Below are positions 9,232 through 17,673 of a stretch of DNA of 64,000 nucleotides, in pieces. The DNA is from Amycolatopsis sp. A133. Lineage in GTDB: Bacteria; Actinomycetota; Actinomycetes; Mycobacteriales; Pseudonocardiaceae. A program made the position numbers and the translations under genes. Position 1 is the first letter of the stretch; each line of letters begins with the position of its first letter. The notes beneath the pieces are model-generated. The model saw only the letters and a list, made by a program, of their open reading frames with translations, ran no database searches and had not been told where the DNA came from. The stretch is taken from the NCBI RefSeq assembly GCF_031082405.1, contig NZ_JAVHJU010000020.1:124001-188000 (forward strand). The letters run 5' to 3'.

Positions 9232-9430
9232 CCCGCGTGATCCCAACCGGAACTCGCGTGATTGAGGCCGGAACTCGCGTGATTCAAGGCGGAACTCGCG
9301 TGATTGAGGCCGGAACTCGCGAGTTACGGGTTCCATCACGCGAGTTACGGGTCTGATCACGCGAGTTACGGGTTCCGTCACGCGAGTTACGGGTCTGATC
9401 ACGGGGGTTGCGGGTCTGAAGGCGCGAGCG
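9231..9430. repeat. head-to-head 21-bp tandem repeat array
   Basis: Four 21-bp units begin at 9231, 9252, 9273 and 9294 (core ACTCGCGTGATT then a CCGGA end). They run into the 10-bp palindrome ACTCGCGAGT at 9315-9324 and are followed by about five units of opposite orientation (core ATCACGCGAGTTACGGGT) to about 9420. The two halves share the core in reverse-complement order, so the whole can fold into one long stem. It lies between convergent genes (ltrA, marR). It could be a terminator-like or REP-type genomic element, or a protein-binding array. It is not CRISPR: there are no unique spacers. Confidence 0.85.
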
Positions 9431-9561
9431 ACTCGCGGGAGCCCTGCTCGTCGACCAGGCTCCGCGCTTCCTCCAGCACCTGCGGGGACAGCATCAAGTT
9501 GGTGCAGTTCCGACGTTCGCGGGTACCCGTTCTTCCCAACGGAAAACCTTTTTTCCCGCCT

Positions 9562-10029
9562 TTACGTTGTGTCACGCAACAGTGGACGCGAATCCGCTTC
9601 GACCGCCCCCGCGAACCGCTCGAACGCGGCGATCGTGGCCGCGCGGGTCCCGGCGTCGAGCCGGTTCAGCACGCCCGCCAGCACCCGGCGGCGGTCGCGG
9701 TCGACCCGGTCCACGAGCTGCCGCCCCGGTGCGGACGGGGCGAGCAGCGTTTCCCGCCGGTTCAGCGGGTTGGGGGCCTTTTCCAGCAGGTTCAGCGCGA
9801 CCAGCCGGTCACACGCTCGGGTGACCGACGACGGGTTCATCGCCAGTTCGCGCGCCACCCGGCCCATGGTGACGGGGGTCCGGTCGACCACCACCCGCAG
9901 GGCGCGGAACTGGGTCAGGGTCAGCTGCTCGGTGTTCCGCTCGACCGTCGAGTCGGCGATCAGAACCATCGCCCGCAGCGCCGCCAAGGCCGCGCCGGTG
10001 CCGTCTTGCTCCCGCCACGTTTGCGTCAC
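9562..10029 (-). CDS. MarR-family transcriptional regulator
   Basis: A 155-residue winged-helix regulator: LTLTQFRALRVVVDRTPVTM, then recognition helix MNPSSVTRACDRLVALNLLEKAPNPLNRRETLLAPS with the conserved Asp/Arg wing, then a C-terminal dimerisation helix. I chose the GTG at 10027-10029; the frame stays open another 37 codons upstream, but that segment is Arg-rich and lies under the divergent promoter. It is divergent from the DUF6292-TPP operon and is a candidate regulator of it. Confidence 0.85.
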   Translation of the reverse strand: MTQTWREQDGTGAALAALRAMVLIADSTVERNTEQLTLTQFRALRVVVDRTPVTMGRVARELAMNPSSVTRACDRLVALNLLEKAPNPLNRRETLLAPSAPGRQLVDRVDRDRRRVLAGVLNRLDAGTRAATIAAFERFAGAVEADSRPLLRDTT

Positions 10030-10033
10030 GCAA
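10021..10033. promoter_or_regulatory. possible MarR autoregulatory operator
   Basis: TTGCGT-C-ACGCAA is a perfect 6-bp inverted repeat covering the marR start codon. A near copy, TTGTGTCACGCAA, lies at 9567-9579 in the last marR codons. Either could bind the encoded dimer; the second may be chance. Confidence 0.35.
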
Positions 10034-10108
10034 GTATGGTAGACAGCAAAAGCGGGTACAGCGATTCGTGAGCGCCGACGGCGACCGCGAAAGGAGGCGT
10101 CCGCGCCG

Positions 10109-10465
10109 GTGAAACCCGATCCCGGGCACCTCGAGGCCACGGCCCTGCGCGACTACGTCGAGACCGTCGCCGAGCTGCTGCGTGTCGAACCGGCCGCGTC
10201 GTGGAGCGAATACGGCCCTCCGTCGACCGCCTACATCGCACTGGCCGCGCGGCACGGGGACCGGTTCCTGATGCTGCTGTGGGCCGCCGACAGCGGGTGG
10301 TGCCTGGCCGTGGAACCGGACGGAGCCGAAGAGCCGGCGGTACTGGCCCGGTGGCCCGAGCCGGCGCGGCCGCAACCGGCCGTCGTGGCCCGCCGGGTCC
10401 ACCAGGCGCTCACCGAAGCGGCACCGCACGGCAAAGGGAGTACTCATGAGCCAGACAGTCGGTGA
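10109..10465 (+). CDS. DUF6292 family protein
   Basis: A 118-residue protein with GTG start (10109) and AAGGAGG at 10091-10097. The pattern LRDYVETVAELL ... PSTAYIALAARH ... RFLMLLWAADSGWCLAVE matches what I recall of DUF6292, a small family common in Pseudonocardiaceae and of unknown function. Its last 20 bases overlap the TPP-enzyme gene, so the two are co-transcribed. The last residues after the overlap point (STHEPDSR) carry the next gene's ribosome site in another frame. Confidence 0.65.
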   Translation: MKPDPGHLEATALRDYVETVAELLRVEPAASWSEYGPPSTAYIALAARHGDRFLMLLWAADSGWCLAVEPDGAEEPAVLARWPEPARPQPAVVARRVHQALTEAAPHGKGSTHEPDSR

Positions 10466-12242
10466 CTACCTGCTGCAGCGCCTGCGCGAGTGGGGCGTGG
10501 AGCAGGTCTTCGCCTACCCGGGCGACGGCATCAACGGGCTCGTCGCCGCCTTCGGCAAGGCGGACAACCAGCCCCGCTTCGTGCAGGCCCGGCACGAGGA
10601 GATGGCCGCCTTCTCGGCGGTCGGCTACGCGAAGTTCAGCGGCAAGGTCGGCGTCTGCATGGCCACGTCGGGCCCGGGCGCGATCCACCTGCTCAACGGG
10701 CTCTACGACGCGAAGCTCGACCACGTCCCGGTGGTCGCGATCGTCGGGCAGACCGCGCGCAGCGCGATGGGCGGCAGCTACCAGCAGGAAGTGGACCTCC
10801 AGGCGCTCTACAAGGACGTGGCGAGCGAATACCTCGTCGAGGTCAACGTCGCCGAGCAGCTGCCGAACGCGCTCGACCGGGCGATCCGGACGGCGCAGTC
10901 GTCCCGCTGCCCGACCGCCCTGATCATCCCCGCCGACCTGCAGGAGGAGGCGTACTCGCCGCCGCAGCACGCGTTCAAGCAGGTGCCCTCGAGCCCGCCG
11001 AGCACGGCGTGGCCCCGGCCGGTCCCGCCGGAGCAGGACATCGACGCGGCGGCCGAGGTGCTCAACGCCGGCGAGAAGGTCGCCATCCTCGTCGGGCAGG
11101 GGGCGCGCGGCGCGGCCGGGGAAGTCCGCCAGGTCGCCGAGGTGACCGGCGCCGGCGTGGCGAAGGCGTTGCTGGGCAAGGACGTCCTGCCCGACGACCT
11201 GCCGTGGGTGACCGGCTCGATCGGGTTGCTCGGCACCCGCCCGAGCTACGAGCTGATGCGCGACTGCGACACGCTGCTGATCGTCGGCTCGAACTTCCCG
11301 TACAGCCAGTACCTGCCGGACTTCGGCCAGGCGCGGGCCGTGCAGATCGACCTGGACGGCCGGCTGATCGGGATGCGCTACCCGACCGAGGTCAACCTCG
11401 TCGGCGACAGCGGGGCCACGCTGCGCGCGCTGCTGCCGAAGCTGACGGCCAAGCCGGACCGCTCGTGGCGCGAGACGATCGAGAAGAACGTCGCTTCCTG
11501 GTGGGAGACCGTCGAAAAGGAAGCCGCGGTGGACGCCGACCCGGTGAACCCGATGGCCATCGTGTCCGAGCTGTCCAAGCGGATCCCGGAGAACGCCATC
11601 GTCACCGCGGACTCCGGCTCCTCCACCAACTGGTACGCCCGCAACCTCCGCATCCGCGGCGACATGCGCGGGTCGCTGTCCGGCACCCTGGCCACGATGG
11701 GCCCGGGCGTGCCGTACGCCATCGGCGCCAAGTTCGCCCACCCCGACCGGCCGGTGATCGCCCTCGTCGGCGACGGAGCCATGCAGATGAACGGCCTCGC
11801 CGAGCTGATCACCCTCGCGCGCTACCACACGCTCTGGAGCGATCCGTGCTGCGTGATCTGCGTGTTCCACAACAACGACCTCAACCAGGTCACGTGGGAG
11901 CTGCGCGCGATGGGCGGCGCGCCGAAGTTCGAGGAGTCCCAGTCCCTGCCGGATGTCGACTACGCCGGTTTCGCGCTGTCGCTGGGCTTGGCCGCCGTCA
12001 CGGTCGACAAGCCGGACCAGCTGGCCTCGGCCTGGGAGACCGTGCTCACGGCGGGCAAGCCGGCGGTGCTGGACGTCCGCTGCGACCCGGACGTGCCGCC
12101 GATCCCGCCGCACGCCACCTTCGAGCAGGTGAAGTCGGCGACCGAGGCCGTCCTCAAGGGCGACCCCGACGCGTTCCACCTCGTCGCCCAGGGCGTCAAG
12201 ACGAAGCTGCAGGAGTTCCTGCCGGGCGGGAAGGACCGGTGA
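10446..12242 (+). CDS. TPP-requiring enzyme, pyruvate oxidase/dehydrogenase (PoxB) type
   Basis: A 598-residue three-domain thiamine-diphosphate enzyme. The N-terminal pyrimidine domain has FAYPGDGINGL and the catalytic Glu in QARHEEMAAFSAVGYAK (near residue 50). A central FAD/DHAP-synthase-like domain follows (about 195-330). The C-terminal domain carries the TPP motif GDGAMQMNGLAELITLARY followed by NNDLNQ (from about 440). Such enzymes decarboxylate pyruvate (to acetate with a quinone, or to acetyl phosphate) or related 2-oxo acids. The exact substrate is not visible. AAAGGGAG supplies the ribosome site, and the stop overlaps the next start (GTGA). Confidence 0.85.
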   Translation: MSQTVGDYLLQRLREWGVEQVFAYPGDGINGLVAAFGKADNQPRFVQARHEEMAAFSAVGYAKFSGKVGVCMATSGPGAIHLLNGLYDAKLDHVPVVAIVGQTARSAMGGSYQQEVDLQALYKDVASEYLVEVNVAEQLPNALDRAIRTAQSSRCPTALIIPADLQEEAYSPPQHAFKQVPSSPPSTAWPRPVPPEQDIDAAAEVLNAGEKVAILVGQGARGAAGEVRQVAEVTGAGVAKALLGKDVLPDDLPWVTGSIGLLGTRPSYELMRDCDTLLIVGSNFPYSQYLPDFGQARAVQIDLDGRLIGMRYPTEVNLVGDSGATLRALLPKLTAKPDRSWRETIEKNVASWWETVEKEAAVDADPVNPMAIVSELSKRIPENAIVTADSGSSTNWYARNLRIRGDMRGSLSGTLATMGPGVPYAIGAKFAHPDRPVIALVGDGAMQMNGLAELITLARYHTLWSDPCCVICVFHNNDLNQVTWELRAMGGAPKFEESQSLPDVDYAGFALSLGLAAVTVDKPDQLASAWETVLTAGKPAVLDVRCDPDVPPIPPHATFEQVKSATEAVLKGDPDAFHLVAQGVKTKLQEFLPGGKDR

Positions 12243-12550
12243 CGCGCGGGGTCGCGGCGGCGCGAGCGGTGTGGGGCGGCGGCATCCTCCTCGCTTCCCG
12301 GTCCCTGCCGGTCCCACGGGAGGTGGCGCTGGCGCTGGGCCTGCGCCACCTGGCCCAGGCCGCGGCGGTGCTGCGGCGGCCGGACGGCCTGATGGCCCGC
12401 TGGGGCTGGACGATCGACGTGGCGCACGGCGTGAGCATGCTCGGCCTGGCCGCGGTGTCCCCCCGGTGGCGGGCGGCGGCGCTGGCGAACGCGGTGGTCG
12501 CGGCCGCCTGGGCCCGCGCGGCCCGCAGTGGACAACGGAGGCAGTCATGA
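12239..12550 (+). CDS. small hypothetical hydrophobic protein
   Basis: A 103-residue protein starting at the GTG that overlaps the TPP-enzyme stop and ending at a TGA that overlaps the SDR start (ATGA). This tight coupling argues that it is real. It is Ala/Arg/Leu-rich with two or three weak hydrophobic helices (EVALALGLRHLAQAAAVL, HGVSMLGLAAVS, ALANAVVAAAWARAA). I do not recognise a family. A small membrane-associated protein is likely. Confidence 0.6.
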   Translation: MTRGVAAARAVWGGGILLASRSLPVPREVALALGLRHLAQAAAVLRRPDGLMARWGWTIDVAHGVSMLGLAAVSPRWRAAALANAVVAAAWARAARSGQRRQS

Positions 12551-13543
12551 ACCAGGTCGTCGTCGTGACGGGGGCCAGCGGGGGCATCGGCCGCGCCGTC
12601 GCCCGGGCCTTCGGGGCGCGGCACGCCCGGGTCGCCCTGCTGGCCCGCGGCGAAGAAGGGCTCGAAGCCGCCGCCGAAGACGTCACCCGCGCCGGCGGAA
12701 CCGCGTTGCCGATCCGGGCCGACGTCGCCGGCTTCGACCAGGTCGACGCCGCCGCTTCCCGGGCCGAGCAGGAACTCGGCCCGATCGACGTGTGGGTGAA
12801 CGTGGCGTTCACGTCGGTGTTCGCGCCGTTCGAGGAGATCGAGCCGGACGAGTTCCGCCGCGTCACCGAGGTCAGCTACCTGGGTACGTGCACGGCACGC
12901 TGGCCGCCCTGCGGCGCATGAAGCCGCGGGACCGCGGCACGATCGTGCAGGTCGGCTCGGCGCTGGCGTACCGCGGAATCCCGTTGCAGAGCGCGTATTG
13001 CGGCGCGAAGCACGCGATCCAGGGGTTCAACGAGGCCCTGCGCTGCGAGCTCCTGCACGACGGCAGCCGCGTCCGCACCACGATGGTGCAGATGCCGGCG
13101 GTGAACACGCCGCAGTTCTCGTGGGTCCGGTCCAAGCTGCCGCACCAGGCCCAGCCGGTGCCGCCGATCTACCAGCCGGAGGTCGCCGCCCGCGCGGTCC
13201 TGCACGCGGCCGCGCACCCGCGCCGCCGCGAGTACTGGGTCGGCGGCAGCACGGTCGGCACGCTGATCGCGAACGCCGTCGCGCCGGGTGTCCTCGATCG
13301 CTACCTCGCCCGGACGGGGTACCGGTCCCAGCAGACGGGTGCGGAGAAGCCGGCGGCCGGCCGGAGAACCTCTGGTCGCCGGCGGATCGCACGCGGGATT
13401 TCGGTGCGCACGGCCAGTTCGACGACGAGGCGACGACGAGGAGCGTGCAGCTGTGGGCGAGCCGGCACCACGGTGCCGTCGCCGCGGCCGGGGGTGCCCT
13501 GGCCGCGACGGCGCTGGCGGTGTGGCGGCGAGCGCGGGCGTAA
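12547..13543 (+). pseudogene. SDR family oxidoreductase, two apparent frameshifts
   Basis: The product reads through three frames. MNQVVVVTGASGGIGRAVAR (Rossmann GxxxGIG) runs in the first frame to VSYLG. The protein continues YVHGTLAALRRMKPRDRGTIVQVGSALAYRG with catalytic Ser and YCGAK in the second frame after GGG at 12882-12884. The C-terminus PENLWSPADRT ... FGAHGQFDDEATTRSVQLW continues in the third frame after about 13350-13363. Each shift equals one missing base. Restored, the protein would be 332 residues, a normal length for this SDR group. Either assembly deletions or a true pseudogene would explain it. The ATG overlaps the preceding stop. Confidence 0.8.
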
Positions 13544-13715
13544 CTCGCGGTTCGTCCCCCGGTCGCCCGTCGAGAGGCGGAGCCCGGCGGCGATCGGGAC
13601 GTAGCCGTCGGACATCGGCCGAAAGGACGAGGCCGCGACGCCCGGACCGCCCCTTCGGCCGAGGTGACCTGCCCCTTCCCTCCCTAGCTTGATCGTCAGG
13701 TGGGGAGGAGGGACC

Positions 13716-14156
13716 ATGAAGTTCACCGCCAAGCGAGTCGTCGTCTCCGGGGCCGTGGCCGCGGTGGCCGTGGTCGCCGTCGGGGCCACCGTGCTCGCCA
13801 CCGCCGCCGATCCCGTCTCGCCCGAAGTCACCAGCACCACCCCCGCCGAAGCCGGGCACGAGAACGAAGGCAAGTACACCGCCGGGGACTACGTGCTCAA
13901 CGTGCACGAACTCAACGACGACGGCGAAGGCATCAGCACCGCCATCGGCCCGCACACCACCTACTACTCGAAAACCCTGCACCGCAACGGAAATCGCTCC
14001 CACACGGTTGTCAAGTTCTCGGCCGGGCCGGACGCCGACGGGCCGATCTTCTTCAGCTACCCCGTTCCCGCGCCCGGCCGGGTCGTCGGCTGCGTGGCCT
14101 CCGGGACCGAGGCCGCGCCGCAAGTGCGGTGCGAGACCCAGTTGCCCGCGAGGTGA
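13716..14156 (+). CDS. secreted hypothetical protein
   Basis: A 146-residue protein with a strong signal peptide (MKFTAKRVVVSGAVAAVAVV, cleavage near ATA-AD). I chose the ATG at 13716 because GGGGAGGAGGG lies just before it; an upstream in-frame ATG (13689) would extend over that ribosome site. The mature part has YTAGDYVLNVHELNDDGEG and two Cys near the C-terminus. No family was recognised. It is upstream of the secreted esterase-like gene and separated from it by 58 bp. Confidence 0.65.
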   Translation: MKFTAKRVVVSGAVAAVAVVAVGATVLATAADPVSPEVTSTTPAEAGHENEGKYTAGDYVLNVHELNDDGEGISTAIGPHTTYYSKTLHRNGNRSHTVVKFSAGPDADGPIFFSYPVPAPGRVVGCVASGTEAAPQVRCETQLPAR

Positions 14157-14214
14157 TCGGCTCGGTACAGTCCGAAGCAACGCCGCGTTGCCCCTTCGAA
14201 CCCGGGAGCACGAC

Positions 14215-15164
14215 GTGCGTATTCTCCTCTGCCTCGCCGCTGTCCTTCTCACCGTCCCCGTCGGCAGCGCCGACGCCGCCACCGCGCGGAACTGGCCCGG
14301 TGATCCGGCCGTCGCGGTCGCCGATCCCGCCGGGGTGCTCGGCGACAACGTCAGCGGGCTTTCCTTCGACGGCCCCGATGTGCTGTGGCGGTCAAGAACG
14401 GCCCGGGTACCCTCCACCGCCTCGTCCGCAGCGGGGGCAGCTGGCAGCCCGCCGCCGGCTGGAAGCTGCACTACCGGGACGGCAGCGGCGACCCGGACGC
14501 CGAAGGCGTGGTGGTGACGCCCGACGGCGTGTTCGCCGCGACCGAGCGCGACAACAACGAAGACGGCAGCCGGCTGAAGGTGCTGCGGTACCACCCCGGG
14601 TCGACGGCGGAGTCGCTCGACGCGGCCGCGGAATGGGACTTCACCGACGACCTGCCCGCCGTCGACGACAACGGCGGCTTCGAGGGCATCACCTGGATCC
14701 CGGACTCCTTCCTGACCGCCGGCGGCTTCCGCGACGACCGCACCAAGGTCCCGTACGACCCGGCCGCCCACCCCGGCCACGGGACCGGGCTCTACTTCCT
14801 CGGCCTCGAGGACGAGGGCCGGATCCACGCCTACGCCCTCGACCAGGCCGGCGGCGGGTTCACCCGGGTGGCGTCCTTCTCGGCCGGCTTCCCGAACGTC
14901 ATGAAGCTGGAGTTCGACCCGGTGACCGGCAGCCTCTGGTCGCTCTGCGACGACACCTGCTCCGGCAAATCGGCGACGCTGAAGCTCAGCGGCGGCAAGT
15001 TCACCGTCACGGCGACGTACGCGCGGCCTTCGAAGATGCCGAACTACAACAACGAAGGGTTCGCGATCGCCCCGGCCTGTTCCGCCGGGCGCCGCACGGT
15101 CGTCTGGTCCGACGACGGCAACGACGGCGGCCACGCCCTGCGCACCGGGACGCTGACCTGCTGA
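14215..15164 (+). pseudogene. secreted esterase-like-of-phytase/SdiA-regulated type protein, frameshifted
   Basis: A signal peptide (VRILLCLAAVLLTVPVGSADA) and VLGDNVSGLSFDGPDVLW run from GTG 14215. The protein then continues as AVKNGPGTLHRLVRSGGSW in the frame one base back. The junction TGTGGCGG at 14385-14390 looks like TGG-GCG with one G lost. Restored length is 316 residues. The remainder (GFEGITWIPD, GLYFLGLEDEGRIHAYAL, VMKLEFDPVTGSLWSLCDD) is a beta-propeller of the esterase-like-activity-of-phytase/SdiA-regulated group. No catalytic residues can be assigned. It could be an assembly error rather than a dead gene. Confidence 0.7.
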
Positions 15165-15167
15165 GGG

Positions 15168-16376
15168 TCACAGCCCGAGCGCACTCACCAGCAAGGCGGA
15201 CACCGCGGCCCGGTGCTCCGGGTGGTCCGCCCACCGCAGCCGGCGCCCGGCTTCGACCACCACGCCGAAGCCCGCGTGCACCAGCACCCGCGCCTGGCGC
15301 GCGTCGAGGTCCGGGCGGGCCTCGCGCAGGTGCTGCTCCCAGACCGCGATGTGCTCGCGCTGCGCCGCGACCAGGGGGCGGCGCAGCGCGTCCGGCAAGC
15401 CGGCGATCTCCGCGTTGGCCACGCTGTTGAGAGCGCTGTGCTCGAAGCTGTACGCCACGTACGTCGCCGTCAAGGCGCTCAGGGCGTCGTGCGGGCCGGC
15501 CGTCGCGCGGAGGTTGTGGTCGACCGCCTGGGCCAGCAGGCCCGCGGCCTGCAGGCACGCCGCCGCCAGGATGTCGGCCTTGCCCGGGAAGTACCGGTAC
15601 AGCGCGGACGGCACCAGCCCGACCGCCTCGGCGATCCGGCCGTTCGTGACGGTGGCGAACCCGTCCCGTTCGAACAGGGGGACGGCGGCCGCGAGGATCT
15701 CCGAACGCCGGGTCCGGGGCACCGGCGGGGCGGGGATCTCGACGAAGGGCGCGTGCGCCGCGGCGGGGCCGGTCGCGGCCACGCGCCGGGCGGCGGCCCG
15801 CAGCAGGTCTTCGACCCGGCGCTGGGCGATCGAGTTGTGGTGCATCGTGACCGACCCGATGGCCCCGAGCGCCGCCACCGCCCGCAGGTGCTCGCCGGGC
15901 CACGGGTGCTCGCGCCGCACCGCCGCCGCCACGCGCTCGACGACGTGCGCGAACTTGCCCGCCAGCAGCCTGCGGTCGTCGCGCTCGAGGTACCGGGCCT
16001 CCCACCGGTACACACCACCGGTCTCGCGGTGGGCGACGGTGACCCGGGTGACGGCGGCGAAGATCTCCGCGAGGGGTGCGTCCGGGGGCACTTCGGCGAG
16101 CGCGGCCACGAGCCGGTCCGCCATGACGGTCGCGCACTCGGCGAACAACGCGTACTTGTTCGGGAAGTGCCGGTACAGCGCGGCCGCGGTGATGCCGACG
16201 CGGGCGGCGATCTCCTCCATCGACGCCGCGTGGTAGCCGCGCTCGCTGAACACCGCGGCGCCCGCCTCGACGATGAGCTGCCTGCGGTTGCGGGGCCGGA
16301 CGGCCGCGGCCGGCTCGGCGGTCACCGCGGAAACCGGGCTGGGGTACGCGAGCGTCGGGCCATGCGTGTCAGTCAA
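15168..16376 (-). CDS. TetR/AcrR regulator with two complete TetR modules
   Basis: A 402-residue protein that is two TetR regulators in tandem. The first HTH is about residues 32-78 (IVEAGAAVFSERGYHAASMEEIAARVGITAAALYRHFPNK, given here only as its boundaries and key GYHAASM/YRHF residues). The second is about 224-268 (DGFATVTNGRIAEAVG, SALYRYFPGKADI). A helical ligand domain follows each. Single-module TetR proteins are about 200 residues, so this is a fusion or duplication. It is divergent from the oxygenase gene at 16480, with 103 bp between starts, and is its likely regulator. Confidence 0.85.
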   Translation of the reverse strand: MTDTHGPTLAYPSPVSAVTAEPAAAVRPRNRRQLIVEAGAAVFSERGYHAASMEEIAARVGITAAALYRHFPNKYALFAECATVMADRLVAALAEVPPDAPLAEIFAAVTRVTVAHRETGGVYRWEARYLERDDRRLLAGKFAHVVERVAAAVRREHPWPGEHLRAVAALGAIGSVTMHHNSIAQRRVEDLLRAAARRVAATGPAAAHAPFVEIPAPPVPRTRRSEILAAAVPLFERDGFATVTNGRIAEAVGLVPSALYRYFPGKADILAAACLQAAGLLAQAVDHNLRATAGPHDALSALTATYVAYSFEHSALNSVANAEIAGLPDALRRPLVAAQREHIAVWEQHLREARPDLDARQARVLVHAGFGVVVEAGRRLRWADHPEHRAAVSALLVSALGL

Positions 16377-16394
16377 CCACAGGGCGGCCGGGTC

Positions 16395-16423
16395 TTGCCG
16401 ACGCGCGAGTCAGCTTCTATGTT
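16395..16423 (+). promoter_or_regulatory. candidate promoter for the oxygenase gene
   Basis: TTGCCG (16395-16400) and TATGTT (16418-16423) are separated by exactly 17 bp, a housekeeping-type promoter. It lies 57 bp upstream of the start at 16480. Confidence 0.5.
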
Positions 16424-16451
16424 AATCAGGAATCTCCTCACGAAGAGCCCA

Positions 16452-16475
16452 TTACCTATCAAGGAAGCTAGGTAA
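16452..16475. promoter_or_regulatory. inverted repeat over the ribosome site, candidate TetR operator
   Basis: TTACCTA-N10-TAGGTAA is a perfect 7-bp inverted repeat, 4 bp before the ATG at 16480. It encloses the AAGGAAG ribosome site, so a bound regulator or RNA folding here would limit expression of the oxygenase. Confidence 0.5.
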
Positions 16476-16479
16476 GTAA

Positions 16480-17661
16480 ATGAGCAATCTCAGCAGGAGG
16501 AACGTTCTCTCCCTCGGTGTCGCGCTGGGTCTGGTGAGCGCGGCGAGCGCCGTCCCGGCCTGGGCGTCGACGGCGGGGGCCGACCCGTGGTGGGTCTGGG
16601 ACGACGAGGTGGACCGCCTGGTGGCGGGGCTCGTCGACAGCGGCCGGGTGCCCGCGGTCAACACCGCGCTGCGGTCGTGGGTGGACAACGACGACCCGCT
16701 GCCGACCGGCTTGCCCGCCGACCTCGCCGCCTGGCTCCAGGGGGTCAACCGGCTGCCCTCCTGGGCCGACCCCGCCAAGCTGCGCCGCGCCGCGGACTTC
16801 AACCGGCGCAAGGACACCTACCTGTTCCTGCTCTACGGCCTGGGCAGCGGCATCATGAGCACGGTGATCCCGCGGGAGGCCCGGTCGGTCTACTGGTCCG
16901 CGGGCGGCGCCGACATGCAGGACCGCGCGGCCAAGACGTTCACCTTCGGCTACGACCTGAGCGAAGCCGGTGCGTTCGAACCCACCGGCCAGTTCGTCGT
17001 CACCGCCAACAAGACGCGCCTGGTGCACGCCGCGGTGCGCCACCTGCTGCCGCAGTCGCCGCGCTGGCGGGCGGTCGCCGACGAGCGGGTGCCGATCAGC
17101 AACGGCGACATCCTGGTCACCTTCCACAGCCTCGGCACCTTCGTGCACCGGAAGCTGCGCGAATGGCACGTCCCGATGTCGGCCGCGGACGAGGAGGCCT
17201 TCCTGCACCAGTGGCAGGTCGCCATCCACCTGCTCGGCGTGCGGGACGAGTTCATCCCGAAGACGTGGGCCGAGGCGGACGCGCAGTCGGCCCAGGTGCT
17301 CACCCCGCTGCTCGCCCCGACACCCGAGGGCAAGGAGCTGGCCGCCGACCTGCTCGGGCTGACCGCCCAGATCGACCTGGGCGTCACCCGGGGCTTCCTG
17401 AACGAGTTCGTGCGGTACGTGCTCAGCAACGAGGTCGGCGACTGGCTCGGCCTGCCGCGCGACTACGCCGCCGCCACCCTCGTCCGCACGGGGTGGCCCG
17501 CGTACATCGCGTTCCGCGAAGGCCTGCTGCCGATCGCCCCCGCGGGCTTCTACCTCTTCGACCAGTTCGTCCGCGCGCTCGCCATGCTGTTCCTCAACAA
17601 GGGCCGGTCCTCGACGAGCACGCCCATCACCATCCCCGCCGGCAACCGGCCCGGCGCCTGA
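16480..17661 (+). CDS. Tat-exported MpaB/DUF2236 oxygenase, latex-clearing-protein-like
   Basis: A 393-residue protein. The N-terminus SRRNVLSLGVALG is a twin-arginine signal, followed by an Ala-x-Ala site near WAS-TA. The body is all-helical in pattern with DUF2236 features: FLLYGLGSGIM, NKTRLVHAAVRHLLPQSPRW, FHSLGTFVHRKL. Members include the extracytoplasmic haem b rubber oxygenases (Lcp) and fungal MpaB. The length, Tat signal and divergent TetR regulator match the lcp/lcpR arrangement known from Gordonia and Streptomyces. I could not confirm every Lcp haem residue by eye, so the substrate stays open. Confidence 0.75.
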   Translation: MSNLSRRNVLSLGVALGLVSAASAVPAWASTAGADPWWVWDDEVDRLVAGLVDSGRVPAVNTALRSWVDNDDPLPTGLPADLAAWLQGVNRLPSWADPAKLRRAADFNRRKDTYLFLLYGLGSGIMSTVIPREARSVYWSAGGADMQDRAAKTFTFGYDLSEAGAFEPTGQFVVTANKTRLVHAAVRHLLPQSPRWRAVADERVPISNGDILVTFHSLGTFVHRKLREWHVPMSAADEEAFLHQWQVAIHLLGVRDEFIPKTWAEADAQSAQVLTPLLAPTPEGKELAADLLGLTAQIDLGVTRGFLNEFVRYVLSNEVGDWLGLPRDYAAATLVRTGWPAYIAFREGLLPIAPAGFYLFDQFVRALAMLFLNKGRSSTSTPITIPAGNRPGA

Positions 17662-17673
17662 ACCCGCCGGACG

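Noticed and set aside
9231..9430. The 21-bp array as a CRISPR
   Set aside because: Units abut without unique spacers, the orientation reverses halfway and there are no cas genes.
13554..13688. Minus-strand frame MSDGYVPIAAGLRLSTGD in the gap before 13716
   Set aside because: It continues only as Arg/Pro-rich antisense of the SDR remnant and has no ribosome site.
16480..17661. Firm assignment of the DUF2236 protein as Lcp
   Set aside because: The Tat signal, length and regulator fit, but I could not match all published haem and catalytic residues by eye, so the call is kept at family level.
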